A DNA stretch of 29,200 nucleotides from Micavibrio sp. UBA2020 (GTDB taxonomy: Bacteria; Pseudomonadota; Alphaproteobacteria; Micavibrionales; UBA2020). Positions 8,851 to 15,995 of the stretch are shown here, in pieces. The position numbers were made by a program, and so were the translations under genes. Location of the stretch: contig DDBY01000144.1 of the NCBI GenBank assembly GCA_002334985.1, forward strand, positions 1 through 29,200, read 5' to 3'. Each line of letters opens with the position of its first letter. The first letter of the stretch is position 1. The notes under the pieces are model-generated. The model had not been told where the DNA came from and made no database searches. It was given only the letters and a program-made list of their open reading frames with translations.

Positions 8851-9450
8851 CTAGTTAAAATTCTGGGGGTTTTTCTGCAAATTGCTGCGGATGCTTTCGA
8901 CCGTACCGGGGGACATATCTTTCATCTGCTCGGCCAGCGCCTTGAGCCGTTTGAAGGATGTCGGCAGGCAATTATCCGGCACGTCCGCCGCCTGCTCCAC
9001 AATCAGCGCCGCGAGCTCGCCGAACATCAAAACGGGCAGATGGGTTTTGCGCATCATGTCGTCATGCAGCGCCCCCGTTATCAGGGTATCGCCTTTATGG
9101 GTCACAATCTCCGCCCCGATTTTTTCAAAAAGGTCGCAAACCGCCGCCGTTTCGTCGCAGCGCTGGGTGACGATGCAGGTGCGGTTGGTGCGCGGGCTTT
9201 GCGGACCGAACATGGGGTGAATACCGCTCACACGCGCGCTATGGCGCAGGCAATCCGCATTCGCCGCCGCCTGCACGGAGCAAAGATTCACAAGATGCTT
9301 GCCCGCATACTGCGCGGCCACGTCCGCCACGGCAGACACCGGCACGGCCAGCAGCACCGTATCCGCGTCATCGCTGATGTCGGCATAGGGCGCCAGTTCG
9401 GACATCAAAAACGCGCCGAAAACCCCGCGCCCGACAATATTGATTTTCAT
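8851..9450 (-). CDS. Prephenate dehydrogenase-like NAD-binding protein, short
   Basis: A 199-residue protein with RBS GAGAGGGAAAC before the ATG. The N-terminal Rossmann motif is INIVGRGVFGAF (G7-x-G9-x-x-G12). The signature GIHPMFGP (76-83) is characteristic of TyrA-type prephenate/arogenate dehydrogenases, which oxidise and decarboxylate prephenate on the way to tyrosine. The Rossmann domain is compact and the C-terminal dimerisation domain is reduced, since family members usually have about 280 residues. It may be a shortened or divergent TyrA or act on another substrate. No aromatic-biosynthesis gene is adjacent. It starts 65 bp downstream of the metallopeptidase-like gene on the same strand. 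Confidence 0.65.
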   Translation of the reverse strand: MKINIVGRGVFGAFLMSELAPYADISDDADTVLLAVPVSAVADVAAQYAGKHLVNLCSVQAAANADCLRHSARVSGIHPMFGPQSPRTNRTCIVTQRCDETAAVCDLFEKIGAEIVTHKGDTLITGALHDDMMRKTHLPVLMFGELAALIVEQAADVPDNCLPTSFKRLKALAEQMKDMSPGTVESIRSNLQKNPQNFN

Positions 9451-9515
9451 GTTTCCCTCTCCCGCCCGTTTTTGGCGGCACGGCTTTTTATGGCTCTTTT
9501 ATAAAACGCCGCCGC

Positions 9516-10865
9516 TTAACGGACAACGGCGATTTTACGGGCGGAAGACGCCGCGCCGGATGCCGATGCCGAAACAGGCGCGGCCGCCGCCGCGGCCATT
9601 TGCGGCGTAGGCATGGGCAGAACGCCGTTCTTTTCAAAATATAGGCGCGTTTTGCGCGCCTCGGGGAAGCGCGTTTCGACCAGATGACGCACCAATTCGC
9701 GGTTATGGCGGCTGTCGGCATAGGTGTTCGGCAGCCATTTTGCCGTGCTTTCGCTGTGCAGATAGGCACGCGCGTAATCGTCGATGATGGCGGCCTGCTG
9801 TTCGACACCGTAATCTTCGAACCGCCATTTCCGGAGGTCGATTGGATAGTTATACATTTTCCACGCATTCGGCTGTTGCCAGTTCGTGTGTTTGTAGTCG
9901 TTTTGTTTTTGCCAGATATGGGTGGCTTCGTGCAGAAAATTGCCAAGGTTGTCGGATTCTTTATCCCGCGCGAAATCATGCGAATGATAAGACGCCGACC
10001 AGAAGAACATATCGCGCGGACTGTTGACGGAGGCAATCTGGCGCGGCCCGCAGCTGCGCGGCTCGGCATGGATACGGACGTCTTTTACCTCTATTTCCGA
10101 ACCGAAGATACCGCGCATCACCCGCGCTTCGGCCTCTGTGGGGCCGCGCATATATTCAGCCTGCTGCCGCGCGCGCGCCTGACGCGCGGCGGGGAACTGG
10201 TTTTCAACCACACGGATAAGAAAATCATCGGCGCTGCAATTATCCGCGCCGTATTCGCGCGCCATCCAGTTTGACTGGTAGGTCTCATGGAAAAACCGCC
10301 TTGCGTAATCTTCCATGATAGACGCCTGCTGATACGCGCCGTAATGACCAAATGCTAAAGAGCTATGCAGCGCATAGCCGTAATCCGTATTATCGGCGTG
10401 CCGCCATTCTTTGCCAGCCTGATGCTGCCACAGGCGGGTGAATTCATGCACGATGGCGCCGAACAGAAAAGCGTTTTGCTCGCGGCTGTAATCGGGGGAC
10501 GCATAATGCTCGCCATGTATGCGGATATTTTCCTTGTCGCCCGGCATAACAAAAGTCGGCGCGTTATCGTTGCGGGTTTTGAAAACCTGAATACGCACAG
10601 CGGAGACATCCAGCGCATCGCCGAAGAACTTATGCGCCAGCGCCGCTTCGCCCTCTGTCAGCGCACGGGTATAAAGCGGCGGCTCTTGCGGCACAACCAC
10701 AGGCACCGCCGGCGCACGCGGTTTGTCGTCTTCGGAAAGGCCATACCAAAGAGCCCCCGTCCCCGCGCCCAGCATCAGCGCGGCTGCCAGCACGCGCGCC
10801 GCCACTTTGCGGCGGCTTTGACTTCTGAACTGCTCTTGCAAATGGCTTTTGTGTTTATACGCCAT
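9516..10865 (-). CDS. Membrane-anchored protein with two metallopeptidase-like repeats
   Basis: A 449-residue protein. A basic N-terminus and one hydrophobic segment (about 23-42) anchor it. The rest is two tandem copies of one domain, about 65-225 and 240-410. Each copy has an 'ARxYxR.IFG/FFG' start, a helix with an HExxH-type site, then 'YGxxQQAxIxxDYAR'. The second copy has a full zinc motif, LHEATHIWQ (H312, E313, H316). In the first copy the equivalent is VHEFTRLWQ (H140, E141, R144), so one ligand is lost. The motif resembles the EMTHVWQ site of Vgr-related and DUF4157-type putative peptidases. Activity is inferred only. The low-complexity Ala/Ser C-terminus may be a linker. Confidence 0.6.
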   Translation of the reverse strand: MAYKHKSHLQEQFRSQSRRKVAARVLAAALMLGAGTGALWYGLSEDDKPRAPAVPVVVPQEPPLYTRALTEGEAALAHKFFGDALDVSAVRIQVFKTRNDNAPTFVMPGDKENIRIHGEHYASPDYSREQNAFLFGAIVHEFTRLWQHQAGKEWRHADNTDYGYALHSSLAFGHYGAYQQASIMEDYARRFFHETYQSNWMAREYGADNCSADDFLIRVVENQFPAARQARARQQAEYMRGPTEAEARVMRGIFGSEIEVKDVRIHAEPRSCGPRQIASVNSPRDMFFWSASYHSHDFARDKESDNLGNFLHEATHIWQKQNDYKHTNWQQPNAWKMYNYPIDLRKWRFEDYGVEQQAAIIDDYARAYLHSESTAKWLPNTYADSRHNRELVRHLVETRFPEARKTRLYFEKNGVLPMPTPQMAAAAAAPVSASASGAASSARKIAVVR

Positions 10866-10904
10866 GGGGCTGCGCCCTCTCCTGCCTTGAAACCCTAGCG
10901 GGAG

Positions 10905-10933
10905 ATTGTATGCCTATATTTTTCATAAGACAA
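10905..10933 (-). promoter_or_regulatory. Sigma70-type promoter for the metallopeptidase-like gene
   Basis: On the minus strand, -35 TTGTCT (10928-10933) and -10 TACAAT (10905-10910) are separated by 17 bases. They lie 40 bp upstream of the ATG at 10865. Five of six -10 bases match consensus. Confidence 0.75.
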
Positions 10934-11013
10934 GAGCGTTATTAGAGATGAGAAGGTATTTATTATAAAACAATATGTTAGCCCCATCTCGTCGCAGACG
11001 TGCGGCAGCTTGC

Positions 11014-11955
11014 TCAGCGTGCCGCCGGTTTTTTATGCATGAAAAGCCAGTTCCATGTCGTGGCGCTGTAATAAATCATCGACGGGCATTCGTGCCCCGT
11101 CTCCGGCATTTCGACATACTGCACCTTGCCGCCGCGGGCTTTAATCTGCTGCGCCATCGCGCGTGCCAGCTGCACGGGCGCTTCGGTTTCCAGCGCGCCG
11201 TGCATAATCGTCAGCGGACGTCTGGTCAGCTGCGGCGCATCGGCCTGCGTCCAAAGGCCGCTGATGACAACGCCTGCGGCAAATACATCCGGATGGTCGC
11301 GCAGCGCGCCGTAAACGCCCGTGCCGCCTTCGGAACAGCCGATGGCATAGACCCTGTCTGTATCCACCGGATATTGCGCGCTGAGATTGCGTATCACCGC
11401 AACGGCATCGGGCAGGTCTTGTTCTTTATTCATGAAGTATGCTTTGAGCGGCACGTCTTCGGGGAAGCTTTGCGGGAAAGACCATGTTTTATTTGTCGGC
11501 AAAACCGGCACAACGATAAAGGCCGGATATTTAATGCGCATTGCCGCATTGGCCGCCAAAGCCTGCGCCGCGTATGCATTGCCGGGCGCACCGTGCAGCA
11601 CCATCACCAGCGGAAACTTCAAGCCGGGCGGATAGGGTTTTTCCGGCGCGTAGAAATAATAATTGAGGTCGTGACCGTTGCCGTTTTCGTCCTTGACGCT
11701 GAAAATGCGGTGTTCGAACAGCTCCGTCAGATCGCCCATCGGCGCTGTGGTGCGCGGTATGTCATTTGTATAGACGGCAGGCGCGGCGGCTTTGGGCGCG
11801 GGCACGGCCACAGGAGCGCTGGCGCGCTGGGGCGCAAAAACAATCGCCGCCGCAATCATCCCCGCCCCTATCAAAACCGCCGCCGGCCACAAAAGCGGAT
11901 GCGCAGAGGTCTTTTTTTGCGCGGATGCAGGTTTCTTTTTAGGCGCGGCCGTCAT
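11014..11955 (-). CDS. Second membrane-anchored alpha/beta-hydrolase esterase, paralogue of 350-1219
   Basis: A 313-residue protein. The ATG at 11955 follows AAGGA by 8 bases; two in-frame ATGs upstream fit less well. A Lys/Pro/Ala-rich cytoplasmic head is followed by one hydrophobic segment (about 21-41) and a Pro/Ala linker, so the enzyme part is likely periplasmic. It shares the blocks APMG, FPLVMVLHGAPGNAYAAQ and GCSEGGTG with the other esterase. The nucleophile is Ser208 and the histidine His288 (ETGHECP). The acid position that is Asp in the paralogue (HGAVDS) is Glu here (HGALETE, E256), an unusual but workable acid. It is the last host gene before the island. Confidence 0.8.
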   Translation of the reverse strand: MTAAPKKKPASAQKKTSAHPLLWPAAVLIGAGMIAAAIVFAPQRASAPVAVPAPKAAAPAVYTNDIPRTTAPMGDLTELFEHRIFSVKDENGNGHDLNYYFYAPEKPYPPGLKFPLVMVLHGAPGNAYAAQALAANAAMRIKYPAFIVVPVLPTNKTWSFPQSFPEDVPLKAYFMNKEQDLPDAVAVIRNLSAQYPVDTDRVYAIGCSEGGTGVYGALRDHPDVFAAGVVISGLWTQADAPQLTRRPLTIMHGALETEAPVQLARAMAQQIKARGGKVQYVEMPETGHECPSMIYYSATTWNWLFMHKKPAAR

Positions 11956-12039
11956 GTCGTTCATCCTTGGCATTTGAAAAGCACGCGGCGCACGCAAAGC
12001 ACACCGCGAAAATGATACGAGCTATTTATAAAGGAGAAA

Positions 12040-12077
12040 ATGGCGCGCCCGAAGAGATTCGAACTCCTAACCTTCTG
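12040..12077 (-). repeat. attL: duplicated tRNA-Arg 3' end (38 bp)
   Basis: Identical over 38 bp to 29148-29185. It carries the acceptor 3' strand with CCA, the T-arm and the variable region of tRNA-Arg, but no anticodon arm, so this copy is a fragment. At its right edge the sequence changes from tRNA to element DNA. The T-arm bases TTCGAACTCCTAAC (12058-12071), CTTCT, then GGCAGGAATTCGAA (12077-12090) form an imperfect inverted repeat (11 of 14 positions) around a 5-bp centre, the expected layout of integrase core sites. Confidence 0.92.
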
Positions 12078-12159
12078 GCAGGAATTCGAACTCGTTTTTT
12101 AGCTCGTAAACCATTGTACGGAAAGCATTCCCGAAGTCGCTCTTTTACCGTAAGTGGTT

Positions 12160-12179
12160 GTGTTTGCAGTGTGTTTGCA
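12160..12179. repeat. Two 9-bp direct repeats near attL, candidate integrase arm sites
   Basis: GTGTTTGCA occurs at 12160-12168 and 12171-12179, an 11-bp period, about 70 bp inside the left core site. The reverse complement TGCAAACAC recurs at 21522-21530, about 48 bp from the internal attachment-like core. Arm-type binding is inferred. Confidence 0.4.
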
Positions 12180-12238
12180 TGACTTCCGGAAACGAAAAAG
12201 CACGCTACAGCACGAAAAGACACTTTTAGGGCAGCCCC

Positions 12239-12676
12239 CTATTCCCCCTTACTCCGGAGGCTATCCGCAAAGATCCACTCGATATCATGCGGACGTTTCA
12301 CCCAAATATCCCGCCATGCGTTTCTGCTCGTCTGAGTGACCTTATTGGCAAACTCGCTAGGACTAATGCTTGCACCCTCATGGAGGATTTTATCGCCCTG
12401 AACCGCCGCGTAATACCATTCATCTTTATATTTCATACGAAGGCTTGTTCCATTAGGAAGAAAAACGTCTTTCCAATGGTAGCCTTTGTCCGCTGACCTA
12501 ACCGGCTGTGGGACTAAGTCTTGTTTCTTCCAGGACGCATTCTCCATCCAATAGTCTATCGCTAGGGCAATAATATCCACCGGATCAGCATCGCTATTCG
12601 CAGATTTCAGAAACTCCGCCAAATTAAGAAACTGGCGGGTAGATATAGGGACCTGAATGGTGGATTGGGGGGACAT
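12239..12676 (-). CDS. Ribbon-helix-helix protein with RAMA-like C-terminal domain
   Basis: A 145-residue protein. The ATG at 12676 lies 8 bases after AAGGAG; an in-frame ATG 21 bases upstream is possible. The N-terminus (about 4-45) reads as a ribbon-helix-helix fold: strand TIQVPIS, helix TRQFLNLAEFLKS, helix DPVDIIALAIDYWMEN. The C-terminus (about 60-140) has FLPNGTSLRMKYKDEWYYAA, then GASISPSEFANKVT and NAWRDIWV, the pattern of RAMA/DUF4357-type domains found with restriction and modification enzymes. It probably binds DNA, perhaps its own palindromic operator just upstream. A link to modified bases is inference. It is the first gene inside attL and transcribes toward it. Confidence 0.55.
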   Translation of the reverse strand: MSPQSTIQVPISTRQFLNLAEFLKSANSDADPVDIIALAIDYWMENASWKKQDLVPQPVRSADKGYHWKDVFLPNGTSLRMKYKDEWYYAAVQGDKILHEGASISPSEFANKVTQTSRNAWRDIWVKRPHDIEWIFADSLRSKGE

Positions 12677-12709
12677 ATTGAGCTCTCCTTTAGCCATTAT
12701 TAGTTAAAT

Positions 12710-12730
12710 ATAGCATCTATTAGATGCTAT
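12710..12730. promoter_or_regulatory. Perfect palindromic operator upstream of the RHH-RAMA gene
   Basis: ATAGCATCTA (12710-12719), one base, then TAGATGCTAT (12721-12730). On the minus strand it lies between a weak -35 (TTTAAA) and a good -10 (TATATT, 12707-12712) 17 bases apart, so a bound repressor would block this promoter. The start codon is 31 bp further on. Confidence 0.6.
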
Positions 12731-12846
12731 TTAAAGCTATTTTTTACTTTTATGCGCTCAATGGGGCGTTCCCGCTCCTCATACATGACTAAAACTTTGA
12801 TAACGTTTATACTTTAAATAGTAGATTCTCTAAAATAGCACATTTA

Positions 12847-12887
12847 TGTACGAAAATATTGACTTTCGTACAAATTTGTGCGATATT
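12847..12887 (+). promoter_or_regulatory. hicAB promoter with overlapping inverted-repeat operator
   Basis: TGTACGAAA (12847-12855) and TTTCGTACA (12864-12872) form a perfect 9-bp inverted repeat with an 8-base spacer. A -35 TTGACT (12859-12864) sits inside it and a -10-like GATATT (12882-12887) follows after 17 bases. HicB-type antitoxins with a DNA-binding C-terminus commonly repress from such sites. Confidence 0.6.
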
Positions 12888-12908
12888 TATTCTTATGAAG
12901 AGTTAGTC

Positions 12909-13112
12909 ATGGACGGCAAGGAATTTAAGAAACGGGTCAAAAAGCTGGCTCGCTCTAATGGGGTCAACTGCCGGGAAGAAAACCGGGGAAAGGGCTCCCA
13001 TGAACGAGTTTACTATGGAACAAGCTTTACGACCGTCAAACATGGCGAGATTGGCTCTGGCCTGCTGCATGAAATGTGCAAGCAACTTCGCATCAACAAA
13101 CAAGATCTTTAG
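12909..13112 (+). CDS. hicA: HicA-type mRNA interferase toxin
   Basis: A 67-residue protein, the usual HicA size. I chose the ATG at 12909 (MDGKEFKKRV) with a GAAGAG-type RBS; the frame opens 63 bases earlier, but that part overlaps the promoter and operator. The fold is a double-stranded-RNA-binding-like alpha/beta domain. The catalytic histidine is His31 in KGSHERVYY, and TTVKHGEIGSGLLHEMCKQLRI matches the family's second half. It cleaves mRNA when not bound by HicB. The antitoxin gene begins 9 bp downstream with a near-perfect RBS. Confidence 0.88.
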   Translation: MDGKEFKKRVKKLARSNGVNCREENRGKGSHERVYYGTSFTTVKHGEIGSGLLHEMCKQLRINKQDL

Positions 13113-13121
13113 GAGGCTAGA

Positions 13122-13544
13122 ATGCAATTCTCTTACCCCGTAAAAATCCGTAAGGACGGAAATGAGTACATCGTTACCTTTCCCGACGTACCGGAAGCAT
13201 TGACTGGCGCGTCTACTCGCAAAGAGGCGGAAGCTCTTGCGAAGGATGCCCTTGTCGCAGCCTTGCGTGGATATGTCGAAGATAGAAAGATTATTCCGCA
13301 ACCTTCCGCAGGAAAAGATTTGGTACACCTGACGCCACTTGAGGCAGCAAAGCTTGGTCTTTATATGGCTATGCGCGAGAAAAATGTTTCTAACGTCGCG
13401 TTAGGAAAACGCCTGGATATTGCCGAAGGTGCTGTCCGTCGCATGGTGGATTTGGATCACGCAACGAAAATTGAAACTATCTATGACGCTCTAAAGAATG
13501 TTTTTCACTACCAACTTATTACGAATATGGAGCGCGCTGCTTAA
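13122..13544 (+). CDS. hicB: HicB-type antitoxin with C-terminal DNA-binding domain
   Basis: A 140-residue protein with RBS AGGAGG. The N-terminal part (about 1-60) is the HicB partial RNase H-like fold: MQFSYPVKIRKDG, YIVTFPDVPEALT, then a helix rich in Ala/Glu/Lys. It neutralises HicA. The C-terminal part (about 75-130) looks like a lambda-repressor-type HTH (TPLEAAKLGLYMAMREKNVS, then NVALGKRLDIAEGAVRRMVD). It likely represses its own promoter at the inverted repeat 12847-12872. Toxin-antitoxin pairs stabilise islands and can also act against phage. It converges on hsdR across 123 bp with no obvious terminator. Confidence 0.88.
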   Translation: MQFSYPVKIRKDGNEYIVTFPDVPEALTGASTRKEAEALAKDALVAALRGYVEDRKIIPQPSAGKDLVHLTPLEAAKLGLYMAMREKNVSNVALGKRLDIAEGAVRRMVDLDHATKIETIYDALKNVFHYQLITNMERAA

Positions 13545-13667
13545 TTTTCCCGAGGCTAGTCACTCGCACGTCGTAACCTTTTACGCAGCCCTATGCCAGA
13601 ATAGACCATAGTTCATGACAAGCTGATGATGTCTTTTTTTCTGTTTTACAGCTATCTTTACTTTTCC

Positions 13668-15995
13668 TTAGTATAAATTTTTCTGAAACCCCACAAAAGC
13701 CTCGCGCACACGTGTTGCGCCGCCAAGTGTTTTCATGGCGTCATGGACAGCCTTATATTTGAGCTCCAAAAGGTGAGGCAGTTTTTCCTGATCAAGCTCG
13801 CCTACCCCCTCACGGACATACTGATACAGAACGAAATCAAGAAATGCCTGCAAATTGGTATCGTATTGCGACAAGATTTTGTCTTTATGGCTTGAAACGC
13901 GTTGCTCTCGCGTTATCGGGGAAATGACAAAGGCGACATAAGCCAGAACGTCAAAAATATCGCTCTTTTCTGCGTTAATCATGTGACTGATTTCAGCCAG
14001 TTGAGCCTCTCCATAGCCCTTCTCGCTCAAGGTTTCGAGCAAAGCCTTGCGCGTTGCAGGCACGCCCCAAATCTTGCGTAGCTCGTCTTCATCCTTGAAT
14101 AAAGCAGGGAACTCGCCAAAAAGCCGCTCAATAAACTCAGCCGCAGACATCGGCTTTCCATCCGGGCTCCAGAAGGTTGTCGCGACCATATGCTGGATCG
14201 TACGCTCTTTGCCGTCTGCCAGCTTGATTTTAACGCGCTGCCTCTGCGGCGCAGGCTCGCCGCCTTTTGTTTCGCCGCCCTCTCCACCTTCGCCATCATC
14301 CGGCGGCGTAGGCTCTTCACCGCCGCCTGATTTGGGTTTTGGCGCTGTTGGCTCAACAGGCTCGCCATCCCACTCGGGATCGTTAAAATGCTCGTAGGCT
14401 TTCACAAAGTCATAAATGGTAAAATAGTCTTTACCGTCATAAAGACGTGTGCCGCGCCCGATGATTTGCTTGAATTCGATCATCGAATTCACAGGGCGCA
14501 TCAGAACAATATTCCGCACGTTACGCGCATCAACGCCCGTGGAGAGCTTTTGCGAAGTGGTCAGGATGGTCGGGATTGTCTTTTCGTTATCCTGAAAAGC
14601 ACGCAGAAACTGCTCCCCCAGCTCCCCATCATTGGCGGTAACACGGGCGCAGTAATTGGGGTCTGCGCTTGTTTTGATCTGGTTAATGGCATTGCGTACT
14701 ATCAGGGCGTGTTCTTGCGTTGCGCAGAAGACGATGGTTTTCTGGCTCTGGTCGATGTCTTCCATGAACAATTTGACGCGGTACAGTTCCCGCTCCGGAA
14801 TTTCAATGACGCGGTTAAAGTCGCTTTCGACGTAGCGGCGTCCTTCCTCGATCTCCCCCTCGATCAACTGGTCATCAGAGGTGTAAACGTAATCATCAAT
14901 AGTGGTGGCAATCTGTTTGACTTTAAAGGGTGTCAGATAACCGTCATTGATCCCTTCTTTAAGGGAGTAGATATAAACCGGATCGCCAAAATATTTATAT
15001 GTATCGGCATTGTTCTCGCGCTTCGGCGTCGCGGTCAGGCCAAGCTGCACGGCGGGCGAGAAATATTCGAGAATGCCGCGCCAGTTCCCCTCGTCATTCG
15101 CGCCGCCCCTGTGACATTCATCGATGATGATAAAATCAAAGAAATCCGGAGCATACTCCCCAAAGTTTGGCGCGGGCTTGCCTTCGGAATCCGTACCGGA
15201 CATGAAGGTCTGAAAGATCGTAAAAAAGATACTGCCGTTTTTCGGCACGCGGCCTTTTTTGCGGATGGTTTCAGGGTCAATCCTTACCAGCGCATCATCG
15301 GGAAAAGCCGAAAACGCGTTGTAAGCCTGATCGGCCAGAATATTACGGTCTGCCAGAAACAAAATGCGCGGCTGTCGAGTTGGCGCGCCCGATAAATTCC
15401 AGCGGCTCTGAAACAGTTTCCATGCAATCTGGAAGGCAATGGCTGTTTTACCTGTTCCGGTGGCAAGCGTCAGAAGGATACGGTCTTTGCCCTGCGCCAC
15501 AGCCTCCAGCGTTTTGTTAATCGCGTTGTGCTGGTAATAACGCGCCTGCCATTGCCCGCCTTTATCCTCGAAAGGTACAGCGCCAAAACGCTCCCGCCAC
15601 TCGTTGGCCTCAGCGTAGGTTTGCGCCCAAAGCTCGTCTGGCGTCGGGTAGCGTTCGATATAAGCTTCTGCCCCCGTCTGCATATCAATCTGATAGATAC
15701 CGTCGCCGTTGGTGGAATAAGTGAAACGCGTATGCAGCATGGCGGCATATTTTTTGGCCTGTGCCACGCCCTCGGTATCAGGAAGGTCGCGCCGCTTCGC
15801 CTCGATCACCGCCAGTTTCTGGCCTTTATAAAACAGAACGTAATCTGCAATATCCTGTTTTGCACGCTGCCCTGCCCCTTGCAAACGACCAAGCGTAATT
15901 ACCTCGCGACGCACACGGCTGCCATCTACTACACCCCAGCCAGCAGCTTTCAGGGCAGGATCAATCAGTTCAGCGCGTGTTTCTGCCTCGTTCAT
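13668..15995 (-). CDS. hsdR: Type I restriction endonuclease R subunit
   Basis: A 775-residue protein. The N-terminal nuclease domain has the PD-(D/E)xK pattern: Asp51 in DIADYVLF and Glu65-x-Lys67 in AVIEAKRR. The SF2 translocase follows, with Walker A ATGTGKT (178-184), DECH (292-295), LTATP, and the late motif QIIGRGTRLYDG. A Gly/Glu/Pro-rich acidic linker (around 550-580) leads to a helical C-terminus that docks on the methylase core. It cuts unmodified DNA after ATP-driven translocation. It is last in the operon: its ATG overlaps the hsdS stop by four bases, giving translational coupling. Confidence 0.95.
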   Translation of the reverse strand: MNEAETRAELIDPALKAAGWGVVDGSRVRREVITLGRLQGAGQRAKQDIADYVLFYKGQKLAVIEAKRRDLPDTEGVAQAKKYAAMLHTRFTYSTNGDGIYQIDMQTGAEAYIERYPTPDELWAQTYAEANEWRERFGAVPFEDKGGQWQARYYQHNAINKTLEAVAQGKDRILLTLATGTGKTAIAFQIAWKLFQSRWNLSGAPTRQPRILFLADRNILADQAYNAFSAFPDDALVRIDPETIRKKGRVPKNGSIFFTIFQTFMSGTDSEGKPAPNFGEYAPDFFDFIIIDECHRGGANDEGNWRGILEYFSPAVQLGLTATPKRENNADTYKYFGDPVYIYSLKEGINDGYLTPFKVKQIATTIDDYVYTSDDQLIEGEIEEGRRYVESDFNRVIEIPERELYRVKLFMEDIDQSQKTIVFCATQEHALIVRNAINQIKTSADPNYCARVTANDGELGEQFLRAFQDNEKTIPTILTTSQKLSTGVDARNVRNIVLMRPVNSMIEFKQIIGRGTRLYDGKDYFTIYDFVKAYEHFNDPEWDGEPVEPTAPKPKSGGGEEPTPPDDGEGGEGGETKGGEPAPQRQRVKIKLADGKERTIQHMVATTFWSPDGKPMSAAEFIERLFGEFPALFKDEDELRKIWGVPATRKALLETLSEKGYGEAQLAEISHMINAEKSDIFDVLAYVAFVISPITREQRVSSHKDKILSQYDTNLQAFLDFVLYQYVREGVGELDQEKLPHLLELKYKAVHDAMKTLGGATRVREAFVGFQKNLY

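Noticed and set aside
12041..12077. A complete second tRNA gene at the left end
   Set aside because: Only the 3' end matches; the anticodon arm and D-arm are replaced by element DNA, so it is an attachment-site fragment.
14388..15395. 335-residue plus-strand frame inside hsdR
   Set aside because: It is antisense to the helicase motifs of HsdR; no RBS or domain supports it.
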